DNA of 64,000 nt from Chinchilla lanigera (GCF_000276665.1 NW_004955475.1:2922580-2986579), one strand, 5' to 3'. Shown: positions 22,560-35,299, counted from the first letter of the stretch. Notes: generated from the sequence alone by a model not told the origin. A program made the numbers and translations.

Positions 22560-24412
22560 TCTCATTTATTTTTTTGCCAGTACCATGATGTTTCTTATCA
22601 CAGTAACTGTAGTATATCTTCAAATCAGGACTTGTGATGCCCCTGCCTTGCGTTTGTTTCCCAGTATTGCTTTTGTTGTTCTAGGTCTTTTCTGGTTCCA
22701 AATGAATTTAAGGATTGTTTTCTTGAATTCTGTGAGGTATGGTAATGGTATTTTGATTGTTGTATTCAATTGCAATATAACAAGTTCGGGAGTATGGCCA
22801 TTTTTACTATGTTGGTTCTTCCTATTCAAGAGCAAGGGGTATCTTTGCTTTTTCTGATGTCCTCTTCTGTCTCCTTCTGCAGAGTACTGTAGATTTCAAT
22901 GTAGTAATCTTTTACTTCCTTTGTTAAATGCATTACTAGGTATTTCCTTTTTCCATGTTATTGTGAAAGGTATCGTTTCTCTAATTTCTCTCTCAGTGAG
23001 TTTACCTGTATACAGGAATGCTATTGATTTTTGGGTGTTGACTTTGTATCCAGCTACACTACGGAATTTGGTTACTATACCTAAAAGTCTTTTGTTGGTG
23101 TTTTGGGGTCTTCTATGTAGAGTATCATGTCCTACACCAATAATGATGTTAGCTTCTTCCTTTCCTGTCCTTATTCCTTTTACTTTCTCTTATCTAATTG
23201 CCCTGGCTTGTGTTCCCAGACTATATTAAGTAGGAGTGGTGATAATGGACATCCTTGCCTTGTTGATATTAGAGTGAAAGATTTCAGTTTTTGACCATTT
23301 AGTAGGAGATCAGCTGTTGGTTTATCATAGATGGCTTCTAACAGATTGAGATAAAGACCAGCTATTCTAATTTTCTCGAGGTTTCTTTTAAATGGGTATG
23401 GATATCTGAGATGAATAAACAGTTATCTGCTGATGAAGTAGAAATGACAGATAAATATCTGCAAAAATGTGCAGCATCAATGGTCATTTAAGAGATGCAA
23501 ATTAAGACAACACTGAGATTAAATCTCACTCCAGAAAGAATGGCTAGCATAAAAAAACCCACCAGTAACAAATGCTGGCAGCAGGACTGTGGGAAAAAGG
23601 GAATACTTCAATGTTTTTGGGAGTGTGGACTGGTGTAACCAATGTGAAAAGCAGTGTGGAAGTTCCTTAAAAACCTAAGACCAGAGGTCCCATTTGACCT
23701 GACTATTCCCCTTCTTGGTATATTCTAAAAAGAATTAAAAGCATCGTACCACAGTGATATATGCACACCCATGTTTATAGCAGCAAACCAAATGCATATT
23801 CAATGAGGAATGGATAAAAAATGTGGTTTTTTTTATATAATGGAGTACTACTCAGCCATGAAGACGGGTAAGTTTGAAACATTTATTGCTAAATGGATGG
23901 ACCTTGAGACCATCCTCTTAAGTGAAATAAATTAAACACATGTGTGTAAATATTGCATTGTCTCTATTGTGTGAGAAATTGAAAGATTATTAATTACAAT
24001 TATTTTACAAGAACCAATAATTTTAATATTATAACTAATAATTATAAATTATTAATATTATAACCAATAATTATAATTTATAACTTATAATTATTTATTA
24101 CTATTTGTAAATTATTTATGAGAACCAAATTGTACACTAGATATTGTGAAATAAGAGGTAATTGTTCAAAAGGAAAGGGGAACTAGGGTAAGGGGAAAAC
24201 AAAAGAAGGGAAAAGAAAAGATGAGAAAATAAGGATAAAATGGAAACAAAGCTTTGTAAATAAGGAGGGGAAGAGGAGTTGAGTTGAGGGGAGGGGCTGG
24301 GAGGGGGAGCAAAGACAAATTCAGGTATATCATGTACAAGTACAGATTCCCTATGATGAACGTAATCCTTGTATACTCCTAAATTATACCAATAAACTTA
24401 ATTAAAAAAATA
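22560..24412. mobile_element. L1 with 5' inversion (minus 22560-23398, plus 23399-24412)
   Basis: The plus part is ORF2 C-terminus plus 3'UTR with AATAAA-rich end (24390-24412). The minus part is the upstream RT-region of ORF2 (reverse complement encodes F-I-W-N-Q-K-R-P). The parts adjoin in L1 order but in opposite orientation, so the element is a twin-primed plus-strand insertion. An AT-rich expansion (23985-24125) lies in the 3'UTR. The element is dead. Confidence 0.85.
23985..24125. repeat. AT-rich imperfect repeat inside L1 3'UTR
   Basis: Repeated TTATAATTATTAATA-like motifs interrupt the usual L1 3' sequence between TGAAAGATTATT and CCAAATTGTACACTAG. Confidence 0.7.
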
Positions 24413-26454
24413 AAACACAGGCCTTAATGTAGTAAAAAACAAACTTGTTGTATAACTGCATTTCAAGTTTTAACATTACTATTGAACCAGGCCAGTCTCT
24501 GCCAGGGGCCGTCAGTTTACTTTACCTGACCTGCCTGAAAATCCCTTGAGGATAGAGACCAAGAACTTTATTTTCTGAATGGTATTATCTGCTCCCCCTA
24601 CAGGTTATCTACTACAGTGTTGATTATTGAATGACCTTTTGAAAGTCTTAAGTATCATCAGAAATTTAAATTGACCCCAATTTCCATAGGTTATACAGCA
24701 TTTCTGTTTGCTAAAAATACCTAACATGTGCTTTGGGAGACAATTATCCAGTTGCTGTTCTTTTTCCCTACCTTCTATTTGCCAGAGTAACCATCCAAAT
24801 TCCTCAGTCTAGCTTCACTTTTTTTTTTAAATTGGATCCTTTGTTTCTGTTGTTTCTGTTTTTCCTTTATTTCTCACTTATCTTGAAATACAAACTCAAA
24901 AAGTTGTATTATCCTCAGAAAAGCCTCCAGAATGCTGAGAATATATTTCAATTGTATTATTTGAGATGACTCATTCCATTTCTTCTATACTTCCATTTTT
25001 TCAAAACTGTTAATGACATAGTTGTTTCATGTTTAGTTAGAGTGAGGTTTGTCATGGGAAGCTATTCATTCTCTTGTTTTTTAAAAGCAGTTCTGATAAA
25101 TATACATACTAGTTGGTGCTAAAAGAACAATAACATGATTTCTTCATTCAAGAAGTGATGTGTAGCATTGAATTGGTCATTGCATTAATGGTACCTCTAG
25201 GGATGCTACAAACTGATATGGCCCAGGATTCTCCTAAGATTTCTTGACTTGGTGCTTCTGAGCTACTCAAGAGACAAGGTCTCTGCCCTTAAGCAATCAT
25301 TGCACTAAGGTGAATGATGATGATTGTATTATTTAAAATTGTTGACTATTCCATAGAATAATGATATAAAGTGTTAAGACGTTTGCATCAGATTTTACTT
25401 TATGTTGAAGAGCAATGAGTCTTTGCTTCTTAGGTCTTTTGTCTTTTCTTAACTGATACATAAGTGCCATGCTCAGATTGTGATTTCTGGAGGTTTTCCC
25501 TTAGGATGGACATCACAATCAGTGGGAATTGTTTAATGCTGTTTTCAAATATTCAGTAACAAAGCTTACTGTGAAGGTATAAGATTAACCCTGTTATCAC
25601 TATTTTCAACTTTACCAAATTGTTCCCAAGTGCAGTGCCATAGAACATATTTTAAAGGAGAAATGGAGCTATGATAGTGAGCAACACACTTGCATTTGAA
25701 TCACATCAGTCACCAGTTTTATGTTGTATTGGGATTATTTAATCACTCTGAGTCTGAACTTCCTCATGTGTATAATGGCACTATTAGTATTTATTATATA
25801 GGATAATTATAAAAATTAAATATGTCCTATTATAAATGCAGAGGAATGAAACTATATGGTTTCTGAGATTTGCCTAAAATGAATTCATTGAGATGGTGTG
25901 AAGGAGTTGGGGTACAAATAAAACATGATTTCCCATTCAGTGAAAATCACTGAAACTTGAAACAGGCATGTTGATCTTGTCTCTACTTTTATATGAATTT
26001 TAAATTATGCATAATAAGTTTTAAAGTCCATTGGAGTGAGACTGATGTTTACCTTATGGTTTGTGAAGAATTTAATTGTTCCTAGTGACATGAACTTTAC
26101 ACGTTAAGGAGACACTTGGAATGATAATTGTGGATGGTCCATCTGTGTTCTTAGTGTTGAACCGTAGAATATTAATCCAGAAGGGAATTTAGAATAGCTA
26201 AGTAGTTTGAGTAATATTTTCAGTAACAGATAGCAGTGGACCCTGGTCTAGATTCCAGGTCTCTCTGCTCCTACTTAAATTATTTTCCCATTATTTCATA
26301 CTGCCTTGTTTAAACATAGCAGTTTTTGTGTAATTTCTACTAGTTTATTGCATATCAGATTAATTATTGCTTAAATAAATCTATCTCTTTGATGCGATCT
26401 ATGAAAAAAGGGCTAGTTCTAGAAATATGAAGTTGTATTTGTCCAATACTTTCA

Positions 26455-26600
26455 AGTTTGTTCTTCCAGTTGATCCTCACAAGAAATCTGTGATGTAAAT
26501 GAGGAGTTATTTCATTTCTACCCGAAGTGATAGAACTTGCCCATGGTCAATCAATAATCTGGTGATTAAACTAGAACTAAAACTGAGGCCTGGAGTTTTT
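26455..26600 (+). mobile_element. MIR fragment
   Basis: TTGATCCTCACAAGAAATCT, then AATGAGGAGTTATTTCATTT and AACTTGCCCATGGTCA follow the MIR core order. Confidence 0.65.
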
Positions 26601-27189
26601 CAAGTCTGAACTCTACTTGTATTACTAGTTCTAGAATTTTATTATAATTAAATTTAGCTTTTTTTTTTTTAGAATAAAGCATCTTATTATCTGGCATATT
26701 CCCAGGTGATTTTTCATTCATATTTTTTGTGGAAAAGAAAATAAGGCTCAATATTAGCATCTGAGGACAGGACAAGTATATGAAAGCATCAGAAGCTATA
26801 GAGATGACAGTGTATAGTATAAATTTATAGGATAAGTCTTGATAAATATGTAAAAAATAATAGGTACTGTTACTCTATCCAACATGTTTAACCAGAGGCC
26901 CACAGTTTTCTTGTCCCCTTTTTATTTTAATATTTTAATAAAAATATAAAAATTGGAAGTCATAATTTAAATGCATTAATTATAGTATATTTTTTACATA
27001 CAGCTTAAGACAATTCCTCTTCATTCATTATGGCCCAGGCAAGCCAAAATTAACATAGCTTCAAATGGTTTAAGATCTTAAAGATATCACTGTGTTAATA
27101 TTTGTACTTCATTTTGTGATTTTTCTGACAGGAATAATCCTAAATATTTATATAAAGATTTTACAATTGCATCTTACAAAGAATTTTTA

Positions 27190-27330
27190 CATGTGTTTTC
27201 ACAATTGATCTTCTTGACAATCATTTGAAGAGGCAGGGCCAGACTGATATATGTCCATTTTAGAGATGAGGAAACTAAGGCATAGAAAAGTTAAAGAACT
27301 TGCCCAAAGTCATGTACTTCTTTTTCTGGT
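27190..27330 (+). mobile_element. MIR fragment
   Basis: CCATTTTAGAGATGAGGAAA, CTAAGGCATAGAAAAGTTAA and AACTTGCCCAAAGTCATGTA give a clear MIR core match. Confidence 0.85.
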
Positions 27331-28034
27331 GTATCTTATCACCTCATCTTTTCATTACCACACACACCTTCACTAATTCAAGTTTAGCTAACTATTGTAT
27401 TAATGGTATAATACATTCATTCTTTCATTGACATTCATGCATAGTGTGTACTGCCAGTCTTCATTTATTTTTCTGATAATAGGCACTCTTCTCTTAAATT
27501 TCTGTTCTGTTTAGCATTCCAGATGGCTTTCACTTTCTTTTGTCTCATTACAGGTAAGCTGAAAAGGCAAGCTGCAGCAGTTTTGTCTTGGGTTCCTTCT
27601 GAGTATCTGCTATGGGCATTAGATTAGTTTCCTCAGTCAACTACAGGCTTTTGTTTATGTAGAAACCCTAGAAATAGAAAGTCATACATAGCTGCCTGCT
27701 GATATGCCATAGCTGTTATTTGAGATTGGGTCTTCCAGTGATGTCTATTGTGATAGGTATGAACCTGTTTGGTAGAAATGGAAAAAACTGGAGGATCTTA
27801 ACAATATTCCTTTTTTAGGTAGTTTGTCTCTAGCAACCAATTATTTGGTTTTATTGGATATTGGATTAGCTTCAAGCAAAAGTTGGGGTTCCCACTGGCA
27901 TCCAGGTTAAGGAGCACTATAACTTCATTTTAGCAATATTATAGTTCCAAATTCCTGAAGTTCAAATCTCTTCTTCAAGCATAAACTACTTTACCTCTGT
28001 GCTTGCTTCCTCTTATTTAAAATGGAAAAAACTT

Positions 28035-28117
28035 GGGGTGCTTTTAGTGATATAGCATGGGCCTCAAATATATGAGGTCCTTTTGGGTTCAATGCACAGG
28101 ACTGCAAAAAATAATGA
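28035..28117 (+). mobile_element. ID-like SINE remnant
   Basis: GGGGTGCTTTTAGTGATATAG...GGGTTCAATGCACAGGACTGC with an A-rich tail retains the A-box and B-box spacing of the ID family. Confidence 0.5.
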
Positions 28118-29639
28118 AATAGGATAAAGACATTAATAATAGTACTTACACCTAAGGTTGCAAGGATCGTTTAACTTTTCTTTAAAAACATCTATAATCT
28201 CAAATCCCTACAACACTGGTTTTCATTTTATAATAGTTCTAGTATATCTTATTGACCACAGGACGTAGGTGAATTATACTTGTTCAGGATCTTCCTAAAT
28301 GATTATTTTGCCATCTTTAAACTTGTTCTTTTAGCAGTTCTTCAGGAGGATGTTTACCATATTTGGGTTATTAAAATGGAATAAGAGGGCACTATAGTTT
28401 GAGTCAGAGGACAAAAGTTCCAGTTCTGATTCTAGCATTTCTAAATTGTGTGATCTTAATCTTCAAAATGAGTGAAATGGGAATTATATGAAAGCTATCT
28501 CCTTCCTTATTGTAATGTTATGCAGATGCACACAAAGGATTATTATTTGCATTGCCTAGATACTTTATTCTTTTTAAGTACTAGGTCCTTTCTTAAGTCT
28601 GTGTCACCATTTCCAATGCCCTTTCTTTTAAGTAGTGGGCTCTAAGAGCTCTGCTTTGCTTCACTCCTTAAAGATCTCACTTCAATTCTAGGCATGTTTT
28701 GTTTTTCCTTTCCTAGAATTGGTGAAAGTATATGATATGATCTTCTTAGTGAGCCATTTCTTGTTGTACCTTGGACATACTATTTATTCACTTTCATGAT
28801 TCTAGAAGTTCATTATAGGAAATAGCACTTGGATAGCAAAATAAATGTATGGACGAGACAGAAATTATATACCTTTACCAAATTCCTATTGTCCTGGTCT
28901 GTGGAATATTTTTAAAATATATTCTACGTCTATGAGATGTTGACCAGCTAACTGGAGATGGTGTTCAATCCTCTTCCTTTATTTCTCTTTCTAATACTCA
29001 TTCCCTTAGTGAAGGATCAGAAATTCTAGCTTCCAGACACAAATACTTGAGGAGTCAATCCAAGTTGGGATTATGGTTACTACCTTAAGTAGGTAATTTT
29101 TATTTGTGATGATTTCCTGCCCGGGTGATTCACATCTCAGTGGCCCAGGCCATCCCTACTATAACCCCTTTTTGTATATTTCTTTTCTGCTTCCCTCATT
29201 GATAGCTGCTGCATATCTAGTTGGTCTCAGAACTTAACAGCAGCAATTTAACTCTTGAAACAACCCTTCTTTTCTAAAAAGCTGAAACTTAAGTGAGCCC
29301 TAATTCCCTTTAATTGTCAGTTTTGCTTAGGTATTACTAATATAGCAAAATTTTAGTTCTCAGCTGTCCCTTTATATCAATAGACTAAAATATTTGTGAT
29401 ATGGGTAGAGCAAGAAGTATACATTAGGTTCCTTTATTATTGTTGTTAAAGCTTTTGATTATAGGCATCTGTGGTTCTGAACATGGCTCTTACCATCGTC
29501 ATTCCCATTATAAAGCATTCATTCATTCATTGAAAATTAGGACGTAGCATATAGGAAATAGTCTGTTAAAATTTAGGGACAGAGAAAGGAATAAAGTAGG
29601 CAAATATTAAGGAACCTAATTGATTGTGAGGGAGACAAT

Positions 29640-29825
29640 TTCTCTTTGTACCACATACTATTATAAACACTTGAACACATATTGACTTAGTAAATCCTAA
29701 CAGTAACTTCATGAGGTGTTACTAATATTATTTCTATTTCCACAAATGAGAAAACAGACACAGGCAGCTAGAAAAAATATTTTACTCTAAAGAAGTTGTA
29801 GAGCCAAGATGTGACCCCAGCCACA
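29640..29825 (+). mobile_element. MIR fragment
   Basis: AACAGTAACTTCATGAGGTG, CACAAATGAGAAAACAGACA and AGAGCCAAGATGTGACCCCA appear in MIR order. Confidence 0.7.
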
Positions 29826-30185
29826 TATCAAGAACCTACATATTTTACTACACGTTAGTAGCAATATGTGATATACTAAAAGGAAAAGTGACTGAGAAAT
29901 GACAAATGGCTAAGTTTAAGAGGTATTTCTGGGGTACAACTTGTTACAGCTGATAACCAACTGACCAAAGATGGAGAAGAGTCAAAGGTGAATGACCCAT
30001 AGGTTTTTAAGCTTGACAGACTGAGTTGATGGTGATGCTAGAATTAAGACTGGAAATATAAAATGCTAGAAATAAAGATTGGAGCAGATTTAGGAACTCA
30101 TGGAGTGTAAAGGACCTGTTTGATACTCAAGAAATATTCTTCTGAGTCAGAGCTCAAGATTTTGGCCATCAAAAATAATGAGGAA

Positions 30186-30270
30186 TGTGGACTCAATAGT
30201 GATAGAATGTTTGCATAGCATGAATGAGCTCCTGGGTTCAATCCTCAGCACTGCAATAATAACAATCATG
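30186..30270 (+). mobile_element. ID-like SINE remnant
   Basis: CATGAATGAGCTCCTGGGTTCAATCC (split over 30219-30243) and an ATAATAAC tail resemble an old tRNA-derived SINE. Confidence 0.5.
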
Positions 30271-31067
30271 GTAATTATGTTAATAATTTTTAATTGATAA
30301 CTTTTCATATGCTGAGAATTTCTTTGAGTGCATTTGCATGTATATGCATGGAATCCACATTGACTTTTTTAAGAAAATAGAAATTTTCCCCTTCCTTGTC
30401 AGGTAAAGAAACAGATTTATGGAGGCTAAATGTTTGTTCATCATTCATCTTCCTCAACCATGCCTTCTCTTAATTCATAGGCCTTGAAGAAGAGCACACA
30501 GAAAATAGCTTTCGTAAAACATCCTGGCTAGAAATAATGACACCTACTTGAAGGTATTTTGAATACAGAGGGAAAACAGAATTCTTTCCGCACTCATCTG
30601 CAAGTATTTCTGGTAGCAGTCAAGCAAGTTCTGCTAATTTTTGGTGCCCCCTTGTGGACTACACCAGAGATCTTTGATCCAACATTGTGTTTCTAACATC
30701 ACACCTCATTTTCTCATCCTAGGAATCAGAAAAAAAATCTATCTTCTGTGAAACCTCCCACTTGATAGTTAATTTACACCTCAGTCCTGTCTCATACATA
30801 GCATCTTGAATTTTCTTTCATTATTTCCCACGCTTTACCAATTCTTGTACTTGAGAAAATATACTTCCTTGCTCTTTTTCCGTCATCAGGAGTGTCTATC
30901 ACAAGGAGCTTAAATTCTATTGGAAATCAGAGTTTTATGAGATACTGCCTGTACTGTTCTTATTTATTGCTATACTTCTTACTCTATTACCACATCCCTA
31001 AGAGGCTCCGTAGAACCCTTAGTATTACACAGAGGATAAGCTGAACTTCTTTAATTCTATCTTTATT

Positions 31068-31280
31068 TTTTTTATTTTAAAGAGAGTAGTAAATGAGACA
31101 CAAACAGACAAAAGCTAGAACAATAGCAGCATACCAGTATCACAAACATAGACAAACCAAAGCAAGAACATTTAAAGTGATACAGCATTTCAAGACAAAA
31201 TAATACGAATTAACAGTGGTTGTTATATTACATGTCACTACCCTCAACTACATTGCTCAGATTACCAGATGTAGGAATGG
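31068..31280 (-). repeat. Unclassified interspersed repeat, copy 2
   Basis: The reverse complement matches 3378-3600 along its length, including the start CATTCCTACATCTGGTAATC and an A-rich end. Both copies end at the same A-rich tail, pointing to a retrotransposed unit. Confidence 0.75.
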
Positions 31281-31435
31281 AAGATTGTTCAAACCATTAA
31301 AGAGAATAAGAAAATAGTTATTAGATAAACATTAGAGATAATACAGAGTTTCACTAGATTCTAGATGGATAAGTTGAATCTTGCAAATAAAAAGACCCTG
31401 ACAAAAATAAAATGTGATTCTTGGCCATTTAACTC

Positions 31436-33680
31436 TGTGATGGTTAGGGTTAGGTGTCAATTTGATTGGGCTTGGGATTTGCCTGGAAAACTGGTAGAGT
31501 AGATTTCTATGTGTGTCTGGGTGGATCATGGAGGCCTGGCCTTGAGGCCTATGTCTGGTCCCTTGACACTTCTTCTCTGGCAGTACTTCCCCTGCTCTGC
31601 TTCCTGGCTGCCAGGAGCCAAGCAGCTGTGCTCCTCTGTGCCCTTATGCCATGATGTTTCTGTGATAGAGCCAAGTGACAATGAACTGAATTCTGCAAAC
31701 TGTAAGCCAAGTTAAACCCCTCATCCCTTAAATTGTGGGTGTCAGGTATCATGTCAATAATGAGAAAGCTGACCGGTGCAGAAAATTGGTACCACAAAAT
31801 TGGCATCAATTGATGTGACTATAAATGACAAAATGGTTTAGAAACATTTGCAGTTGGTTTGCAGGAGGAATTTGGAAAGGTTTGGAGATGTGGCCTAGAG
31901 AAGTCCTGGAATGTTGTAAACAGAGTATGATAGGTGATTTTGGTTAGAGCTCAGAAGACCAGAATGCTTATAGGAATGCAAAAATGAAGACCAGTTGCAA
32001 GAGTTTTTGTTGGGAACAAGAACTCCATTAGCAGTTGGACTAGGGATCATGGATATTATACCACGACAGAAATATTTGTCTACATTTTACCTATGTCCTG
32101 ATACTTCTCGGGAGACTGAGATTAAGGGTGGTAGGCTAATTTATTTGGCAGAGGAAATTTCAAGACAGCTCAAAATTTAGGTTGCGGCATGGGTACTGCT
32201 GGCTGCTTTTAGCCAGACTTGTATAGTGAAATTTGGAGACAAAAGGCCAGAGCACAAAAGTTTGAAAATTGTAAATGTTGTCTCAGAAGAAACCACATGT
32301 AAAGTTGGGACCAAAAGTGGTGTCAATGCTGGTGATTAGAACTTTTAAGAAGAAATGAAGATCTCTGTACAAGGATAAGAAAAAGATGCCTTGAGGTCAT
32401 CTCAAGAAATCAGTAAGGGTTCACCCATTGCAGGTTCACCCACTTTTGCTCAAGTACAAAAGAATGGACCTTTCATTTGAGGAGAGAGTACCTGTAACCC
32501 TTGCTCAAGGAGAGCCTCTTAGAGAATTTGTTCATTGTGATTCATTTCACTGTGCTCAGCCATCCAGACATTCAAAGGTAATTGCTGGCAAGGTAATTGT
32601 TGACTACTGCTCCCTTAGGCAGCAGACCTTGACATTGTCCATGCAATGCTAGTTTGACAGTAGGCAGAATGCAAGAGTTATAGGGTCACAGAGGCTTCCA
32701 CTCAAATTTCATAAGAGGACATAGGAAGCTAGGTGAGGAATCCCTGAGAGGGCAATGTGTGAAGCCATAATAATGAAGCTGAAGGTCCAGTGAAGACTCA
32801 GGAGTTTAGAGAAGCAAGGGTAGAATTTCTGCTGAGGAAAGTTATAGTCCGTGAATGGAGCTATCTCAAGAGAGGAACCATGTGGTCTGTAATTGATAAG
32901 GCCATGAGGGATGTCTGCCTAAGACTTTTGGAAGTTACACTTTATCAAGTGTGTGTGTGCCCCAGAAGATGGACATAGAACTACTGGACTTAATGTTTCC
33001 TGCGGTGGATTTCATTTTGTCTTGCTTTGTTTTGATTCTTTTCTATCCTCCTATTCCTCACTTTTGGAATGGGAATATTTACCCAGTGCCATTGGGATTA
33101 ACTTGTTTTGATTTTTATAGATGCTCACAGTGGAGAATTTGCTTTCAGGCTCAGAGGAAACTTGCACTTAAACATTTAAAAATGCTGAAACTGTTAAGAT
33201 TTTGGTGGAATGAATTGTGTTTTCAGTTGTACATGGAATAGTTGAATTACATTAGACAGAATTATGAACTTACTTTTGTCTTTATTTGAACATTAAATAT
33301 GATTTCAGGAGATATGTTTAAGTATGAAGTTGACAACATTTGAGGTGTGCCAGTTAGGCTGGAGTGTCAACTTGCCTGATTTTGAGATTTGCTTGGAGAA
33401 CTGGTGGCACACACTTCTGGGTGGGTGATGGAGCCCTGGCCTTGGGGTCTGTGTCTGGTCTCTTGCCCTTTCCTCTCAGGCACTCTTATCTAGCTCTGCT
33501 TTCCTGGGCACCACAAACTAAATAGCTTTGCTGCATCATGCCCTTCTGCCATGTTTCTGCCTTAGAGCCAGGTAATGATGGACTGAATCCCTTAAAACTA
33601 TTAGCCAAATTAAACCTGTTCTCCTTTAAGTTGTGACAGTCAGGTAGCATGTCTCAGGATAAGAAAGATTACTAATATAA
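31436..33680 (+). mobile_element. Complete MaLR retroelement (LTR-internal-LTR)
   Basis: The 5' LTR spans 31436-31780 and the 3' LTR 33346-33680. They share order and phrases (GATTTGC(C/T)TGGA(A/G)AACTGGT, GGAGGCCTGGCCTTGAGG vs GGAGCCCTGGCCTTGGGG, AGAGCCA, TCAGGTA(T/G)CATGTC). The internal region begins GAAAATTGGTACCA, the usual MaLR primer-binding start. The 2.2-kb total is normal for this non-coding family. The two LTRs differ substantially, so the insertion is old. I see no open reading frame of a known retroviral protein. Confidence 0.8.
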
Positions 33681-34982
33681 AATCAGTGCTCTCTGATACA
33701 TTTTGCTCGTCCCACATGTCTGGTTGGCCCAGAGCCCAAATTCATAGGAATGTACCTATTAAAACCTGTGAAAAATAATAATTCTGCAACAAATGTTTGG
33801 TGAATATATATATATTATATCTATATATTATATATATAGATATAAACAGTTCTATTTATACCTGAATCAAGGAAAAGAAAAATCATGAATTTGGAATTAA
33901 ATTACAGATATGATACTTAGAGTGTCAAAATTCTGTAAACTCTTATAGTAGCTTGGAAGTTTTCCTCTTATTTACATGGAAGTTTCTTTGTGTTACTGCT
34001 CTTTAATTAAGAATGATTTTCTCAATTTCTGACATTCAATGAATGAAAGACTCATTTTGGGGTTTATCTTTTATTTTTATGTTGCTATATTATAATTCTA
34101 CATCCTTGCTGATCATGCATTCATTGTATGTTAACTGCTTTCTCTCTTATATCGCTATTGTGATGTGACCTTTAAAACTAACACTTCTTATAGGTACATG
34201 CAGCTGACTACCCAACAAGTAAGATTTGTAAACTATCTGAATTGTAACCAGGCCATTAGTGTGGGAACTAACTGTAATTGACGGCGTGACACTTAGCATA
34301 ATTTGAAATCAGAGAAATCATGGTATAACTAAGTGTGGTTTAGGCTTCCTTGATCTACATTTTCCTGTATAGTCACATTGGGATGTAAATAGATTAAAGG
34401 GAATCTAGCTGAAGAGGTAAACTTGGTAGGTGCTTCTAGTGGAAATGACTGTGATGACACAAGGCATTTGAATGAGGCTACCAAATATCTACTTTCATAA
34501 AAGGAACATATATCTAGGAGGAAACAAAAGACTTTTTATTAACTTCACCTTGTAGGTTTAAGAGACATAGACAAATGAAATGCTTCTCTGGAGAAGCTCG
34601 GCTCTAAAGTATAAACATGTTTACTGGGATAAATAGTCATATAAAAGCTTAGAAATCCTTAAAGCAAGAACTAGACTGAATCGGAAAAATTCTGGAAACT
34701 ATGCAGCTATGCTGATATGCCTATGGGTGTATGGAAGTATAGAAGTTGGAAGAAAGTGATATACCCGTACATACAATTTTGAAGAATTTGGTAGATAAAT
34801 CAGGGCCATTTTGGTGGATGGCATAAATTAGAATGTCTTGGTAATTGCTCAGCATCTAGTAAGTCCTGCAAAACTATGTTGATAGAGTATACATAGGTGC
34901 AACTAAGCATAGATGGAAGACATGCATACAGTGCGTTAGACCTTATTCTAAAAGTTATATTTCCTTTTTTTCTCTTCCAGAT

Positions 34983-35054
34983 ATGGATCAACTCATAAAC
35001 AACTTGGAGATGCAATTTAATGCAGAAAGTTGCTCAATGCAGGCTTTCAAACAG
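34983..35054 (+). CDS. KLF8: KLF8 first coding exon (N-terminus)
   Basis: Exon 34981-35054, flanked by a polypyrimidine/CAG acceptor and a GTCAGT donor, encodes 24 residues beginning M-D-Q-L-I-N-N-L-E and ending A-F-K-Q. This matches the start of mammalian KLF8 from its second Met onward (D-K-L-I-N-N-L-E in human, from memory). The exon ends in phase 0 and the next exon continues with V-T, as in the family. The start is the only ATG in frame. After splicing to the predicted exon 1 it has G at -3 and G at +4, a strong context. Human KLF8 as I recall it begins with three extra residues (M-V-D) before this Met. KLF8 is a nuclear zinc-finger transcription factor that binds CACCC/GC-box DNA; this exon contains no DNA-binding residues. 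Confidence 0.85.
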
Positions 35055-35299
35055 GTCAGTTATCAGGACAATGAAGTGCCAATATTGAACTATAACAGTG
35101 GTGTGCACTTGGTAATTATTGCAGAGATAAAACTTTGTTTTTCTAACAACATGTTTGGAGATTGAGCATAGATGAAGGAAATTAGATATCCATGAAGTAT
35201 CTGAGTGCCTGACTTTCAGGTTCAAAAAGAGAGTAGATTTGGCCTAAAAGAAACAGCCTCTAGGATCAAGGGTAATATGGACAATATTAGACACTTGGA

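Larger units (their letters stand above)
24413..31065. other. Repeat-poor part of intron 1
   Basis: 6.6 kb with no L1, B1 or LTR that I can identify. It holds only ancient MIR pieces (25700-25820 weak, 26455-26600, 27190-27330, 28395-28500 weak, 29640-29825) and two ID-like remnants (28035-28117, 30186-30270). No exon with conserved splice signals and coding frame was seen. Confidence 0.55.
16447..34980 (+). other. KLF8: KLF8 intron 1 (predicted)
   Basis: The intron is bounded by GTAAGT at 16447 and a pyrimidine-rich TTCCTTTTTTTCTCTTCCAG acceptor ending at 34980. Repeats inside are listed separately. The stretches 16620-17370, 17600-18700, 18850-19700, 20060-20680, 21620-22550 and 33690-34980 are ordinary AT-rich intronic sequence in which I see no gene, apart from simple (TA)n runs near 33807-33842. 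Confidence 0.55.

Noticed and set aside
34983..35165. 60-codon reading of the KLF8 start exon without splicing
   Set aside because: The family frame stops matching exactly at the AAACAG|GTCAGT donor and resumes at 54438, so the extension is intron.
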